A DNA stretch of 64,000 bases from Candidatus Nanosynbacter sp. TM7-087 (GCF_022828365.1 NZ_JAJQJU010000003.1:1-64000), one strand, 5' to 3'; numbered from the stretch's first letter, positions 7,494 through 16,669 are shown. Translations and numbers: made by a program. The notes: a model not told the origin generated them from the letters alone.

Positions 7494-9570
7494 AATGCTC
7501 CCTCATTTCAAATTCCGCTTGCTTGCCCTTATTCCATTGAGAAACTGGACGCAAGAAACCAACCACGCGTGAGTAAACTTCAGTCGCTTCACCACACTTT
7601 GGACATTCTGGATGCTCACCAACAATATAGCCGTGATTCTTACAAATTGAGAAGCTTGGGCTGAACGTGAAGTATGGCAATTTGTAATTTTCACAAATCG
7701 TTTTCACTAATTTTTTCAAAGTTTGAGGATCGTCCATACGCTCACCTAAGAAGAAGTGAATCACTGTGCCGCCTGTGTACTTGGTTTGCAAATTGTCCTG
7801 AAGATCCATCAATTCAAACAAATCGTCCGTGTAATTAACTGGCAAGTGGCTAGAGTTGGTATAGAACGGACATTTGACTTCCGCGCCAATTCCATTAGCA
7901 AAATGTGCTCGATCCGGGAAGCTGGCTTTATCAAGCTGCGCCAATCGATAAGTTGTGCCTTCAGCTGGCGTTGCCTCAAGGTTGTAATTATTGCCAGTTT
8001 CCTTTTGATACTCCACCAAACGATCGCGCATAAAATCAAGTGTTTTCTCAGCAAAAGCCTTACCTTTTTCCGTGCCAATATCAACGCCCAGCAAATTAAG
8101 CGCCGCCTCGTTCGTGCCGATCAAACCAATAGTTGAAAAATGGTTCTTCCAATATTGATTGAAACGCTGTTTAATGTTTCGCAAATAAAACTTGGTGTAC
8201 GGATACAAATTAGCGTCGGTCAATCGCTCCAAAACTTTACGCTTGGTTTCCAAGCTGTCCTTTGCCATATCCATAAGTTCAGCCAACCCCTTAAAGAATT
8301 CTTTTTCGTTCTTAGATTTTAGCGCCAGTCGTGGTAAGTTTATCGTTACCACGCCAACCGAGCCGGTCATCGGATTTGAGCCAAATAAGCCGCCGCCACG
8401 ATATTCCAATTGACGATTATCAATGCGCAATCGACAGCACATCGAGCGCGCATCTTCTGGATCCATGTCAGAATTGATGAAGTTCGAGAAGTACGGAATG
8501 CCGTATTTAGCGCTGGCTTCCCACAAACTTTCAATCACTGGATTATCCCAGTTGAAATCCTTGGTGATATTAACCGTTGGGATTGGGAACGTAAAGACGC
8601 GACCATTAGCGTCGCCCTCAGAAAGAACCTCCAGCAGCGCCTTGTTTAGCATATTCATTTCTTCTTGATATTCGCCATAAGTCGTGTCCTGCATTTCGCC
8701 ACCAATAATCACTGGATTATCTGCCATGTGTTTTGGACATTCAAGGTCAAGTGTAATGTTGGTAAACGGCGTCTGGAAACCAACACGAGTCGGCACGTTG
8801 ACATTAAAGACGAATTCTTGAATAGCCTGTTTTACTTCCTCGTAGCTCAATTTGTCAGCGCGAATAAACGGTGCTAATAGCGTGTCAAAATCAGAGAAAG
8901 CCTGCGCACCAGCTGCTTCGCCCTGTAATGTATAAAAGAAGTTTACAACTTGACCAAGTGCTGATCGGAAATGCTTAGCTGGCTTAGATGCAACCTTACC
9001 AGCCACGCCAGTAAATCCTTCTTGTAATAAGTCAGTCAAATCCCAACCAACACAGTAAACGCTTAGCAAGTTGAGGTCGTGAATGTGCAAGTCGCCTTCT
9101 TTGTGAGCCTTTCCAATCTTCGATGTATAAATCTTATCCAGCCAGTAAGTCTTCGTAATCTCCGCTGAAACATAGTTATTCAAACCCTGAAGGCTGTAGC
9201 CCATATTAGAGTTTTCATTAACTTTCCAGTCCAAATTTTTCAGATATTTATCAATCAAATCAACGTGTGCATTAGAGGTAATTTCGCGCAATTTTTTATG
9301 CTGATCGCGGTAAATAATGTACGCCTTTGCAGTCTTCTTAAACTTAGAGTCAATCAACGCATCCTCAACAATATCCTGAATATCTTCAACGCTTGGTAGA
9401 CGCTTTTGGTTACGAGTTTCCAAAACGCCCAAAACTTTGTCGGTCAATTCAACTGCTTGAGCGGCGTCAAATTCACCAGTTTCCAGTCCTGCCTTTTTAA
9501 TTGCTTTTTCAATTTTTTTCCGATCAAATTTAGCAGTTCGACCATCGCGTTTTTTAATTGATTTATACAT
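7444..9570 (-). CDS. nrdD: Anaerobic (class III) ribonucleoside-triphosphate reductase
   Basis: The 708-residue enzyme reduces ribonucleotides to deoxyribonucleotides without oxygen. It has an N-terminal ATP-cone (MYKSIKKRDGRTAKFDRKKI), the ten-stranded barrel core with active-site cysteines around SMCCRLRID, a C-terminal zinc site (CKNHG and CPKCG) and a glycyl-radical region SRVVGFLRPVSQWNKGK. The frame is open to 9633, but ATG 9570 is chosen because AAGGAGGGG lies directly upstream and the ATP-cone starts there. It is the first gene of the operon nrdD-nrdG-flavin reductase-acidic protein. Two NrdR-like boxes upstream indicate repression when dATP/ATP is high. Confidence 0.96.
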   Translation of the reverse strand: MYKSIKKRDGRTAKFDRKKIEKAIKKAGLETGEFDAAQAVELTDKVLGVLETRNQKRLPSVEDIQDIVEDALIDSKFKKTAKAYIIYRDQHKKLREITSNAHVDLIDKYLKNLDWKVNENSNMGYSLQGLNNYVSAEITKTYWLDKIYTSKIGKAHKEGDLHIHDLNLLSVYCVGWDLTDLLQEGFTGVAGKVASKPAKHFRSALGQVVNFFYTLQGEAAGAQAFSDFDTLLAPFIRADKLSYEEVKQAIQEFVFNVNVPTRVGFQTPFTNITLDLECPKHMADNPVIIGGEMQDTTYGEYQEEMNMLNKALLEVLSEGDANGRVFTFPIPTVNITKDFNWDNPVIESLWEASAKYGIPYFSNFINSDMDPEDARSMCCRLRIDNRQLEYRGGGLFGSNPMTGSVGVVTINLPRLALKSKNEKEFFKGLAELMDMAKDSLETKRKVLERLTDANLYPYTKFYLRNIKQRFNQYWKNHFSTIGLIGTNEAALNLLGVDIGTEKGKAFAEKTLDFMRDRLVEYQKETGNNYNLEATPAEGTTYRLAQLDKASFPDRAHFANGIGAEVKCPFYTNSSHLPVNYTDDLFELMDLQDNLQTKYTGGTVIHFFLGERMDDPQTLKKLVKTICENYKLPYFTFSPSFSICKNHGYIVGEHPECPKCGEATEVYSRVVGFLRPVSQWNKGKQAEFEMREHYDDAAEHQRLGAVAAA

Positions 9571-9655
9571 TTCCCCTCCTTGTTTATAAAAATAGCAAAC
9601 TAGCCCAACCTCTCCAGTGGGTACGTGTTGCAAAAAACGTTATTTATTTTCTAAA

Positions 9656-9710
9656 ACACCATATGTAGTGCTTAATATTGAATATACACGCGATATATAG
9701 CGTCTGTCAA
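9656..9710 (-). promoter_or_regulatory. nrdD promoter with two NrdR-like boxes
   Basis: Two 16-bp near-palindromes, ACACCATATGTAGTGC (9656-9671) and ACGCGATATATAGCGT (9688-9703), have centres 32 bp apart, the three-helical-turn spacing known for NrdR box pairs. On the minus strand -35 TTGACA (9710-9705) and -10 TATATT (9686-9681), 18 bp apart, frame the second box, and the first box covers the expected start of transcription. NrdR binding would therefore occlude the promoter. Confidence 0.82.
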
Positions 9711-9729
9711 TGAAAGTACATTGTATTAT

Positions 9730-10269
9730 TTACATACGAGATGCGGAAGTATTTACTCCCCCTGATAATACCAAAACGTCGCGGTGAATCAGATCGACAA
9801 TTTCTGCCTGAGATAGCTGTTCACCGATTCGCTGCTCGCCTGGTACGTTCAAAACATCTTGATCTTTCCACCACTGGCGCATTTCTGATTCGCCAAATTC
9901 ATGAGCGTTTGGCTTGGTAGCGTGGCGGCGCACCGTTTCCTCAAACGATACGTCAAAATAATAAATCAGTTTTTCACCCTGAAAATCATCCAGCAGCCGG
10001 CGCAGCATCGCGCCGTATTTTTTATTGCTCAAAATACCCTCCAAAATCACCGTATAACCAACGTTATTGCCATACATGCATAGATCGTAAATCAACTGAA
10101 TCGCCGGATTGTTTTCGCTATCTTTCACGCGCAGTATTTCCCGGCGCACCACATCCTGTGACACCAACATCGTGCCGTCGCCTAGTTGACACTGGAGTAA
10201 GCGCGCCGTGCTGGTTTTGCCGCAACCAGAATTACCACGGAGAATGATTAGCGGATGATAGTCCGTCAC
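9730..10269 (-). CDS. P-loop kinase (AAA_33/zeta-toxin-like)
   Basis: A 179-residue P-loop protein with Walker A GNSGCGKTS near the N-terminus (LIILRGNSGCGKTSTARLL) and an LID-like region (SFEETVRRHATKPNA). It looks like a small-molecule kinase of the zeta-toxin/chloramphenicol-phosphotransferase superfamily. Its start overlaps the stop of the upstream aminoglycoside-phosphotransferase-like gene by four bases (ATGA, 10266-10269), so the two probably act together. The substrate is unknown. No antitoxin partner is visible, which argues against a toxin-antitoxin reading. Confidence 0.7.
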   Translation of the reverse strand: MTDYHPLIILRGNSGCGKTSTARLLQCQLGDGTMLVSQDVVRREILRVKDSENNPAIQLIYDLCMYGNNVGYTVILEGILSNKKYGAMLRRLLDDFQGEKLIYYFDVSFEETVRRHATKPNAHEFGESEMRQWWKDQDVLNVPGEQRIGEQLSQAEIVDLIHRDVLVLSGGVNTSASRM

Positions 10270-11276
10270 ATAAGCTCCAGTAAATCGTAGGCAACAGCCG
10301 CTGATAACGCCTGCATTTGACGAAGATTATCACCCGGCTTGAGCGGTGGCTTGAGGCTACGTATAAGGAAAAATCCGACAAATGACGCCAGCATTTCCAC
10401 GTTCAACTCACCTAGCCACGGCGTTACGTCATGACCATGGCGCGCCATATCAACCAGAAATTCTGTCGCACCAGATCCCTGGGGTACATAGGAAGCCCAG
10501 TTCCAGTCAACCAACTTCAACTCGCCAGTTTGCGGATTAAATGCCAAATTGTCACTACGAACATCCGAATGATTAAAGCAATCTTCCGTCTGCTTGGCAA
10601 ATTCTTTAGCGCGCACCGAAATATCAATCAACTCATCGCGCTTTTCTAACAGCCCAATTATAGCCTGACAACGCCGCTTATTAATCTCCAACTGATTTGG
10701 CAATAGTTTTTGATAGTTATCAATCAACCGACGACGAATATCAGCATCAGCAATAATCTGATCAATCCCTTCATCTAAGCCAAGCTCTCTCGCCACAAAC
10801 GGTTGTAGCTGCAATTCTTCAATTAGCTCCTGCGGCAATTTTATTTTTTCCAACTCGCGAACCGCGGTTATCACCGTCGAAATATAACGTTCCGCAACAG
10901 AGTTATCCGTCGGAGGTTGCCACAACCACCCATCTGACGAAGCGTAACTGCTCGTCATCAACACGTAACCGTCATCAGCCAATTCAGTCCAATCAGCAAC
11001 ATATTGCGGATAAGTTTTCTGTAACAAACGCGTCACTGCATAATCTTTTTTTAGCCAGCCTAGTTCCCGCTCGCCCTCATCCGACAATAAATTAGCATCA
11101 ACTTCTTTAACGAAAATCGTTCGACCACCAGACGACACTAACGCTCGGCGATTAAGCGAAAAGCCGCCACTTACTGGCGTGATCCGTAATTCAGATGAAT
11201 CAACGTTCAGCTCCGTCGCCGCACACCGCAAGGCTCTGTCGGTTAATAATTTATCGTGATCTGGCAATGTTTCCAT
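10266..11276 (-). CDS. Aminoglycoside phosphotransferase (APH)/choline-kinase-like protein
   Basis: The 336-residue product has the protein-kinase-like phosphotransferase fold: a Gly-rich N-lobe (TPVSGGFSLNRRALV), the catalytic loop HSDVRSDNL and metal-binding VDWNWA. Such enzymes phosphorylate small alcohol- or amino-containing molecules; a resistance role cannot be assumed. A TACAAT hexamer ends six bases before the ATG, predicting a leaderless mRNA shared with the downstream P-loop kinase. Confidence 0.75.
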   Translation of the reverse strand: METLPDHDKLLTDRALRCAATELNVDSSELRITPVSGGFSLNRRALVSSGGRTIFVKEVDANLLSDEGERELGWLKKDYAVTRLLQKTYPQYVADWTELADDGYVLMTSSYASSDGWLWQPPTDNSVAERYISTVITAVRELEKIKLPQELIEELQLQPFVARELGLDEGIDQIIADADIRRRLIDNYQKLLPNQLEINKRRCQAIIGLLEKRDELIDISVRAKEFAKQTEDCFNHSDVRSDNLAFNPQTGELKLVDWNWASYVPQGSGATEFLVDMARHGHDVTPWLGELNVEMLASFVGFFLIRSLKPPLKPGDNLRQMQALSAAVAYDLLELM

Positions 11277-11302
11277 GCGTAAATTGTAACATATTCTATC
11301 TG

Positions 11303-12295
11303 TTATTGATTTGGAATGACTAGTATAAATTCCGCGCCAGCTGACGGCTTGCTTTTGATGTGAATAGTATAACCACAGCGATCTGCCAAGGTTTTAGCAA
11401 TTGCCAGCCCCAAACCATAGCCCGACGCGTCGGTTCGAGTCCGTGCTGCGTCTGCACGATAAAATCTCTCGAAAATGTGTTTTTGATCATTTGACGAAAT
11501 GCCTGGCCCATTATCTTTAACTATAAATTCCACAGAATTTTTATTCAGCCTAGCCAAAATCTTTACTTCGCCGACTTTTTGCGGCGCGTACTTAATAGCA
11601 TTGTCCACCAAAATTGATAAAATTTGACGAACCGCATTTACTTGCAAAGTTACCTTTTGACCATCTGGAGCGTTCTGTAAAATTTTAACCTGCTTCGCTT
11701 TTGCAATTGAAGAATATTGATCTACGACCTCACCAATAATATTAGACACATCAATTAGCTCTGGATCATTCAAAGCATTTTCCGACTTCGCCAAATCCAG
11801 CAGCGAATTGCTAAGGTTAGTCAGTTTTTTAATTTCCTCAACGTTTTGGCTCAAAACCTGACGAGCTTTTTCATCGGTCAGCACACGCTTACGCATCGCT
11901 ATTTCATTACTCAAAAGCAACGCTGCCAACGGAGTTCTTAGCTCATGGCTAGCATTAGACACAAATTGGGCTTGCTGTTCAATTGACCGCTCAATTGGCG
12001 CCAGCGTTCTTCGTGCCAACACTAGACTCAACCAATAGCCAAACACCAACATCACACCATTTAACGCAATTAAAGATATCACCACCATTTCGCGCGTTTC
12101 ATTGTCACGTCGCTCCAGCCGATGATGAAATTGATCTTCGATATCCGCTGATTGCTTAATATGGTCATCAGGCGGCAATTCTCGGTTAAGTTGCGTCGAG
12201 GTAACGGCATAAATAATCACGCTAAACACCAGTGACAATGTCATAATCACAGCCAAATAGCTCAGCGCTAGTCGCTTGACGCGTTGCTGTTTCAT
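11303..12295 (-). CDS. Two-component sensor histidine kinase
   Basis: A 330-residue membrane kinase. An N-terminal transmembrane helix (residues about 10-30), a short extracytoplasmic segment and a second helix (about 72-95) are followed by HisKA with the phosphoacceptor His in FVSNASHELRTPLAALL and HATPase_c with N box LVDNAIKYA, G1 VKDNGPGI and G2 GYGLGLAIAK. The sensory loop is only about 40 residues, so the signal is probably from the membrane or wall. It starts inside the stop of the response regulator gene (ATGA, 12292-12295). Confidence 0.93.
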   Translation of the reverse strand: MKQQRVKRLALSYLAVIMTLSLVFSVIIYAVTSTQLNRELPPDDHIKQSADIEDQFHHRLERRDNETREMVVISLIALNGVMLVFGYWLSLVLARRTLAPIERSIEQQAQFVSNASHELRTPLAALLLSNEIAMRKRVLTDEKARQVLSQNVEEIKKLTNLSNSLLDLAKSENALNDPELIDVSNIIGEVVDQYSSIAKAKQVKILQNAPDGQKVTLQVNAVRQILSILVDNAIKYAPQKVGEVKILARLNKNSVEFIVKDNGPGISSNDQKHIFERFYRADAARTRTDASGYGLGLAIAKTLADRCGYTIHIKSKPSAGAEFILVIPNQ

Positions 12296-12966
12296 GATTT
12301 TTCCTCTAATTTATAGCCAAAACCAGAAACTGTGTGAATTAATTTCGACTTAAATGGCTTATCAATTTTTCGGCGCAGAAACATAACAAATAACTCGACA
12401 TTATTCGGTAATACGTCCGCGTCAAAATCCCAAACGTGCGATATAATCTGTTCTTTCGATAAAACCTTACCTTTATTTCGCATCAAATATTCCAGAACAC
12501 CATATTCCTTAGCGGTCAAGTTAATTTCTTGCGAGGCTCGCGTTACTTTTTTTGAGCTTGGATCAAGTTTCAAATCGCCCACTTGAAGAACTTCTTCCAA
12601 TTTCTCATTCGGTCTACGAAGTAACGCCCTTATACGAGCCAATAGCACGTCAAAGCTGAACGGCTTAGCTAAATAATCATCCGCCCCCGTATCCAAACCT
12701 TCAACAATATCACGTTCTGCGTCGCGCGCAGTCAACATTAAAATCGGTGTTTTATTGCCATCATTTCTCAGAGCTCGACAAACTTCATAGCCATTCATTC
12801 CTGGCAACATTATGTCTAAAATAATGACATCATATTCGTCAGCCGTAGCAGTTCGATAGCCTTCACTGCCATCATGTGCCACATCAACCGCATAGGCTTC
12901 ATCTTCCAAGCCTTCTTTTAATAGTCGAGCAATCGTAACGTCATCTTCAATCAGTAAAACTCTCAC
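12292..12966 (-). CDS. OmpR/PhoB-family response regulator
   Basis: A 224-residue regulator. The receiver domain has EDD acid pocket residues near the N-terminus, phosphoacceptor Asp in YDVIILDIMLPG, and LTA and K (YLAKPF) switch residues. A C-terminal winged-helix domain ends with IHTVSGFGYKLE. The start is GTG at 12966-12964. TATAAT on the minus strand (12978-12973) ends six bases before it, so the mRNA is likely leaderless with a GTG start. It is cotranscribed with the kinase. Targets are not visible, though the neighbouring GH16 and glycosyltransferase genes are candidates. Confidence 0.93.
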   Translation of the reverse strand: MRVLLIEDDVTIARLLKEGLEDEAYAVDVAHDGSEGYRTATADEYDVIILDIMLPGMNGYEVCRALRNDGNKTPILMLTARDAERDIVEGLDTGADDYLAKPFSFDVLLARIRALLRRPNEKLEEVLQVGDLKLDPSSKKVTRASQEINLTAKEYGVLEYLMRNKGKVLSKEQIISHVWDFDADVLPNNVELFVMFLRRKIDKPFKSKLIHTVSGFGYKLEEKS

Positions 12967-13006
12967 GTATATATTATACCTTTATATCTCAATAATTTCA
13001 CATCCA

Positions 13007-13282
13007 TTAGTACGTCGCTATCATTTGCGCTTCCGGCCAAATTCGCTGAACCAAACGTTTACCTCGTACCGTCAGCTTCACCCAAGCATCACCATATATC
13101 TGATCAATCGCCATCAAACCCTTACGACGCAAATCCGCCAAAATATTCATTACTGTTCGACGCGACAGCCCGACCTGCCCAGCTAAAATCGTAGCGTCGT
13201 CGCCACCATCTTCATATACTTGTTGTAAAATTAACGCCTCATTTGTTGTTAAATTAACTTCTTTTGATTGAATCTTGTTCAT
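13007..13282 (-). CDS. Small winged-helix DNA-binding protein
   Basis: A 91-residue protein with a helix-turn-helix (DDATILAGQVGLSRRTVMNILADLRRKGLM) and a short wing (VKLTVRGKRLVQ). It resembles a MarR/GntR-like DNA-binding domain without an effector domain. ATG 13282 is preferred over the longer frame (13315) because GAAAGGA lies six bases upstream. It is transcribed away from the GH16 genes and shares the intergenic region with the first of them, so it may regulate them and itself. Confidence 0.7.
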   Translation of the reverse strand: MNKIQSKEVNLTTNEALILQQVYEDGGDDATILAGQVGLSRRTVMNILADLRRKGLMAIDQIYGDAWVKLTVRGKRLVQRIWPEAQMIATY

Positions 13283-13421
13283 AACAATCCTTTCTTCCGT
13301 TGATAGTAGCCTCATAATAAATAAGAAAACTTTAATTTTGCTGTAAATTGATTAAGTTTGCTTTTATTTTTATTCTGCTTGTTGTTATAATTGGTGTCTA
13401 ACATAAGTTTAAGGGGAGTGT

Positions 13422-14669
13422 ATGTTAATAAGAAAACGCTTTTTAAATACAAAAGTTAAAATATTAACTGGAGTAATAGCCGCTGGACTATTCATTGGTG
13501 GATCACTACTTACCTTGCCGACTGGACAAGCTAAGGGTGTCGTCAGCGATGATTATCCATTAAATGATAGTACTCATTGGAACACAGAACCTATTTGGCG
13601 TGATGAGTTTAATGGCACATCGTTAGATAAAGAATCTTGGAATATATACGGCAGCGGATGGAGCGCTAATAACGTCCAAAGCTGCTATAGTAGGAGCGAA
13701 GAAAATGTGAATGTTAAAAACGGCAGTCTAAACTTAGTAGGACTATACAAGCCTGGCGCGCGTTGCAAAGGAAATGAAAAAAGCGGCAACTTCACCTCTG
13801 GATTCGTAGAAACGAAGGGCAAGAAGTCTTGGACTTACGGCTACATCGAGGCTCGCATAAAAATGCCAAATAATAAGAGCACCTGGCCTGGTTTTTGGAT
13901 GAGTCCTGACAAACCTACATACGGCAGTTGGCCTCGCAGTGGTGAAATTGACATCGTAGAAACTAAAGGTTCTAACTTAGATTATGCCGCCGCAGACGCT
14001 CACTGGGGACTTTCAACAGGCAATAAAAAACATGCTCAAGGTAGAAATTTACCAGTTGGATTTAAAGACACTACTCAGTGGCACACTTACGGCGTAAAAT
14101 GGACTGAAGGAAAATTGGAGTATTACATTGACGGCGTGAAATTCCACACTGTCAACGGATTCGGTCAGCCAAACGCAGCAAACACACCTTACGGTCCATT
14201 CGACCAGCCATTCTTCCTAAGGCTTAACTTAGCAATTGGCGGTGATTACATCGACGGTAAAGGCAGTAAATGGTCAAACGCCTACAACGCCCTAGCTAAA
14301 TATCCAAAGTCATTCCCGGCAACTATGTCAATCGATTACGTCCGCGTATACGAAAGGCGAACAGCTAAGGAAATAAACGTGCCAGATAATAATTTACGCA
14401 CTCAACTTAATAAAAAACTGTCAACAGCGCTTGGCACTAATCGTAAAGACGATCAAAAAATTACTGACGTAGAGCTTGAAAAATTGACAGATCTTAACTT
14501 GGATGCAGCTGACGACGCATCAGAAGCAGAAAAGATTCACGATTTAACAGGCTTAGAGGAGGCTAAAAACCTTAAGACTTTATCTCTTAAGAACAACTCT
14601 GTCTTCGACTTAAGAGCGGTTTCTGACATCAAATCTCTAAAGTCAATAAACCTAACGATTAATCGCTAA
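13422..14669 (+). CDS. Secreted GH16-family glucanase-like enzyme with short internalin-type LRR tail
   Basis: The 415-residue product starts with a signal peptide or membrane anchor (RKRFLNTKVK then ILTGVIAAGLFIGGSLLTL). The GH16 lamininarase/lichenase-like domain spans about 55-310 with the catalytic motif GEIDIVE, and WPGFWMS and WHTYGVKW are typical. A segment like internalin LRR caps follows (VPDNNLRTQLNKKL ... LTGLEEAKNLKTLSLKNN) and ends abruptly at residue 415. It is about 165 residues shorter than its neighbour, lacking the Pro-Gln spacer and anchor. AAGGGGAG precedes the ATG. Substrate likely a beta-glucan or related polysaccharide; not provable here. Confidence 0.85.
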   Translation: MLIRKRFLNTKVKILTGVIAAGLFIGGSLLTLPTGQAKGVVSDDYPLNDSTHWNTEPIWRDEFNGTSLDKESWNIYGSGWSANNVQSCYSRSEENVNVKNGSLNLVGLYKPGARCKGNEKSGNFTSGFVETKGKKSWTYGYIEARIKMPNNKSTWPGFWMSPDKPTYGSWPRSGEIDIVETKGSNLDYAAADAHWGLSTGNKKHAQGRNLPVGFKDTTQWHTYGVKWTEGKLEYYIDGVKFHTVNGFGQPNAANTPYGPFDQPFFLRLNLAIGGDYIDGKGSKWSNAYNALAKYPKSFPATMSIDYVRVYERRTAKEINVPDNNLRTQLNKKLSTALGTNRKDDQKITDVELEKLTDLNLDAADDASEAEKIHDLTGLEEAKNLKTLSLKNNSVFDLRAVSDIKSLKSINLTINR

Positions 14670-14689
14670 TTCGACTTAAGTGTTTATAG

Positions 14690-14727
14690 AAAAATTGTCA
14701 TCTCACTACGGGATGGCAATTTTTTAT
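14690..14727. terminator. Rho-independent terminator after the first GH16 gene
   Basis: AAAATTGTCATC pairs with GATGGCAATTTT across a nine-base loop and is followed by a T-run. The stem also ends in A/T runs on the other strand, so it could act both ways. Confidence 0.8.
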
Positions 14728-14859
14728 TTCAGCTTAAAACCTCAGTATTCAGCGTTTCCACAGCTCTATTGTTAAAATAACTACATAATATTCTTTACTT
14801 TTATTCCGCTTATTGTTACACTAGCGATGGATAAAAAAATATTTGGGAGAAAACAAAAA

Positions 14860-16605
14860 ATGTTAATAAAAAGACGTTTTTTAAATACAAAAGTTAAAAT
14901 AGTAACTGCGGTAATGGCTGTCGGTGTCGTTGTTGGTGGGGCATTATTTACTCTGCCAATGGACAACGCCAAAGGTGTGGGAAGCCCTTACCCGCCAACA
15001 GATACTGATAACTATATATTAGACTCACAGCACAGTGATGAATTTAACGGCACATCATTAAATACAAACCTCTGGAGTTACTACACTGGCGGCTGGAAGG
15101 ATGAAAACCAGCAAGTCCAAAACTGCTACACGTCTGAAGAAGAAAACGTAAATGTCAGCGGCGGCAGCCTGAATTTGGTTGGTTTATATAAACCAGGAAA
15201 GACCTGTACAGGTAACACCAAAACTGGAGACTTTACTTCTGGCTTCGTACAAACAAAAGGTAAAGCAAGCTTTAAATATGGCTATATTGAAGCTCGCATA
15301 AAAATGCCAAAGAATAAGAGTACTTGGCCCGGCTTCTGGATGAGTCCTTCTGATAAGCAGTATGGAGAATGGCCTAACAGCGGTGAGATCGACATCGTAG
15401 AAGCAAAAGGCTCTAACTACAAATTTGCTGCTTCTGACGCACACTGGCGAGATAAAAATACACCAGCCGGTCAACCCGGAGGTCACAGAAGCCGCCAAGG
15501 TGTTATTCCATCAACCAAGTTCGACACCAATGATACTACAGAGTGGCACACATACGGCGTAAAATGGACTGAAGGCAAACTTGAATACTTCATTGACGGA
15601 GAGCTACACCATACAATTACCGAATTTAAGAATTCAAACTCCACAGGAAATCCAAATGGACCATTTGATCAAGACTTCTTCTTGCGACTTAACTTAGCCA
15701 TTGGCGGTAACTACATTGACGCTCCGTGGAACGATGCGCACAATTCAGTAGGCGCTGCGAACGATTTCCCGGCAACTATGTCAGTCGACTACGTCCGCGT
15801 GTACAAAAGGCGAACAGCTAAGGAAGTCAACATGCCAGATAACAATTTGCGCAAGTTGCTTAATGAAAAACTGTCAATAGCGCTTAGCACTAATCGTAAA
15901 GACGATCAAAAAATTACTGACATGGAGTTGGAAAAATTTACAGATCTTAACCTAAGTTACTCAAACATTTACGACCTAACCGGAATAGAAGCTGCTAAGA
16001 ATCTTCAGAACTTGTTGTTAAACAACAACTATATCTCAGACCTAAGCCCACTATCTGGTCTAACTTCTCTAAAAATTCTATCCTTAAGAAATAACTGCTT
16101 CGCCGATATAAGTCCGCTAGCTGGATTAACATCCCTAACTTCCCTACGTCTTGAAAATCAGCGAGTTAGTGTTAAGCCTAACGACAAATCATTCGCTTCA
16201 CCGCTGAAGGATTTGGCAGGAAACGTAGTTTCCATAACCAACTCAGCAGACGTTATTAACAGCACGGCAACTCCTGGAAATATTCAATTGCTGTCACTGC
16301 CAGCCAGCGGAGCATCCCCTATCCTGAATGCCCCTTGGACCAGAAGCGTAACACTCGGAACAGCTTCAGCTACATTTAGTGGCACTCTAGCTATCGACAC
16401 ATCAGCAATCCCTAGGGCGGGTCAACCACAACCACAACCACAGCCACAACCACAGCCTGGAAATCCGTCAGCTGCCGCTCATAATCCAGCTAATAAGCCT
16501 CAGAGTGCTGTAAGCGGACTACTCGCAAACACAGGATTTAATGCCTTCTTAGGTGTTATCGCCACCCTAGCATTAGTTGCCGCAGGACTATTCATTCTAC
16601 GCTAA
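14860..16605 (+). CDS. Surface-anchored GH16-family enzyme with internalin-type LRRs and LAxTG-like sorting signal
   Basis: A 581-residue paralogue of the preceding gene: signal sequence (KRRFLNTKVKIVTAVMAVGV), GH16 domain with GEIDIVE, then at least three LRR units (LTGIEAAKNLQNLLLNNNYI, LSPLSGLTSLKILSLRNN, ISPLAGLTSLTSLRLENQ) and a Gln-Pro repeat spacer. The C-terminus LLANTG, hydrophobic helix and final Arg looks like a sortase signal of the LAxTG type. No sortase gene is in the window. ATG 14860 is chosen over 14827 because it aligns with the paralogue and GGGAG lies upstream. Tandem duplication gives one released and one anchored form. Confidence 0.85.
   Translation: MLIKRRFLNTKVKIVTAVMAVGVVVGGALFTLPMDNAKGVGSPYPPTDTDNYILDSQHSDEFNGTSLNTNLWSYYTGGWKDENQQVQNCYTSEEENVNVSGGSLNLVGLYKPGKTCTGNTKTGDFTSGFVQTKGKASFKYGYIEARIKMPKNKSTWPGFWMSPSDKQYGEWPNSGEIDIVEAKGSNYKFAASDAHWRDKNTPAGQPGGHRSRQGVIPSTKFDTNDTTEWHTYGVKWTEGKLEYFIDGELHHTITEFKNSNSTGNPNGPFDQDFFLRLNLAIGGNYIDAPWNDAHNSVGAANDFPATMSVDYVRVYKRRTAKEVNMPDNNLRKLLNEKLSIALSTNRKDDQKITDMELEKFTDLNLSYSNIYDLTGIEAAKNLQNLLLNNNYISDLSPLSGLTSLKILSLRNNCFADISPLAGLTSLTSLRLENQRVSVKPNDKSFASPLKDLAGNVVSITNSADVINSTATPGNIQLLSLPASGASPILNAPWTRSVTLGTASATFSGTLAIDTSAIPRAGQPQPQPQPQPQPGNPSAAAHNPANKPQSAVSGLLANTGFNAFLGVIATLALVAAGLFILR
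16423..16458 (+). repeat. Six-unit hexanucleotide repeat (CARCCA) encoding Gln-Pro spacer
   Basis: Units caacca x3, cagcca, caacca, cagcct run in frame and encode (QP)6. Slippage would change spacer length by Gln-Pro pairs without breaking the frame. Confidence 0.85.
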
Positions 16606-16617
16606 CCAGAGGCTACA

Positions 16618-16654
16618 TAAAATTACCACCCCGTGATGAGGTGGTAATTTTTTA
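16618..16654. terminator. Rho-independent terminator after the second GH16 gene
   Basis: AAATTACCACC pairs with GGTGGTAATTT around a short loop, followed by a T-run. It separates the rightward GH16 genes from the leftward gene that follows and may be bidirectional. Confidence 0.85.
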
Positions 16655-16669
16655 TTAAAGACTAGGTTT

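Noticed and set aside
9730-10269. Zeta-type toxin of a toxin-antitoxin system
   Set aside because: The partner is a phosphotransferase gene, not a small epsilon-like antitoxin, and no antitoxin frame adjoins.
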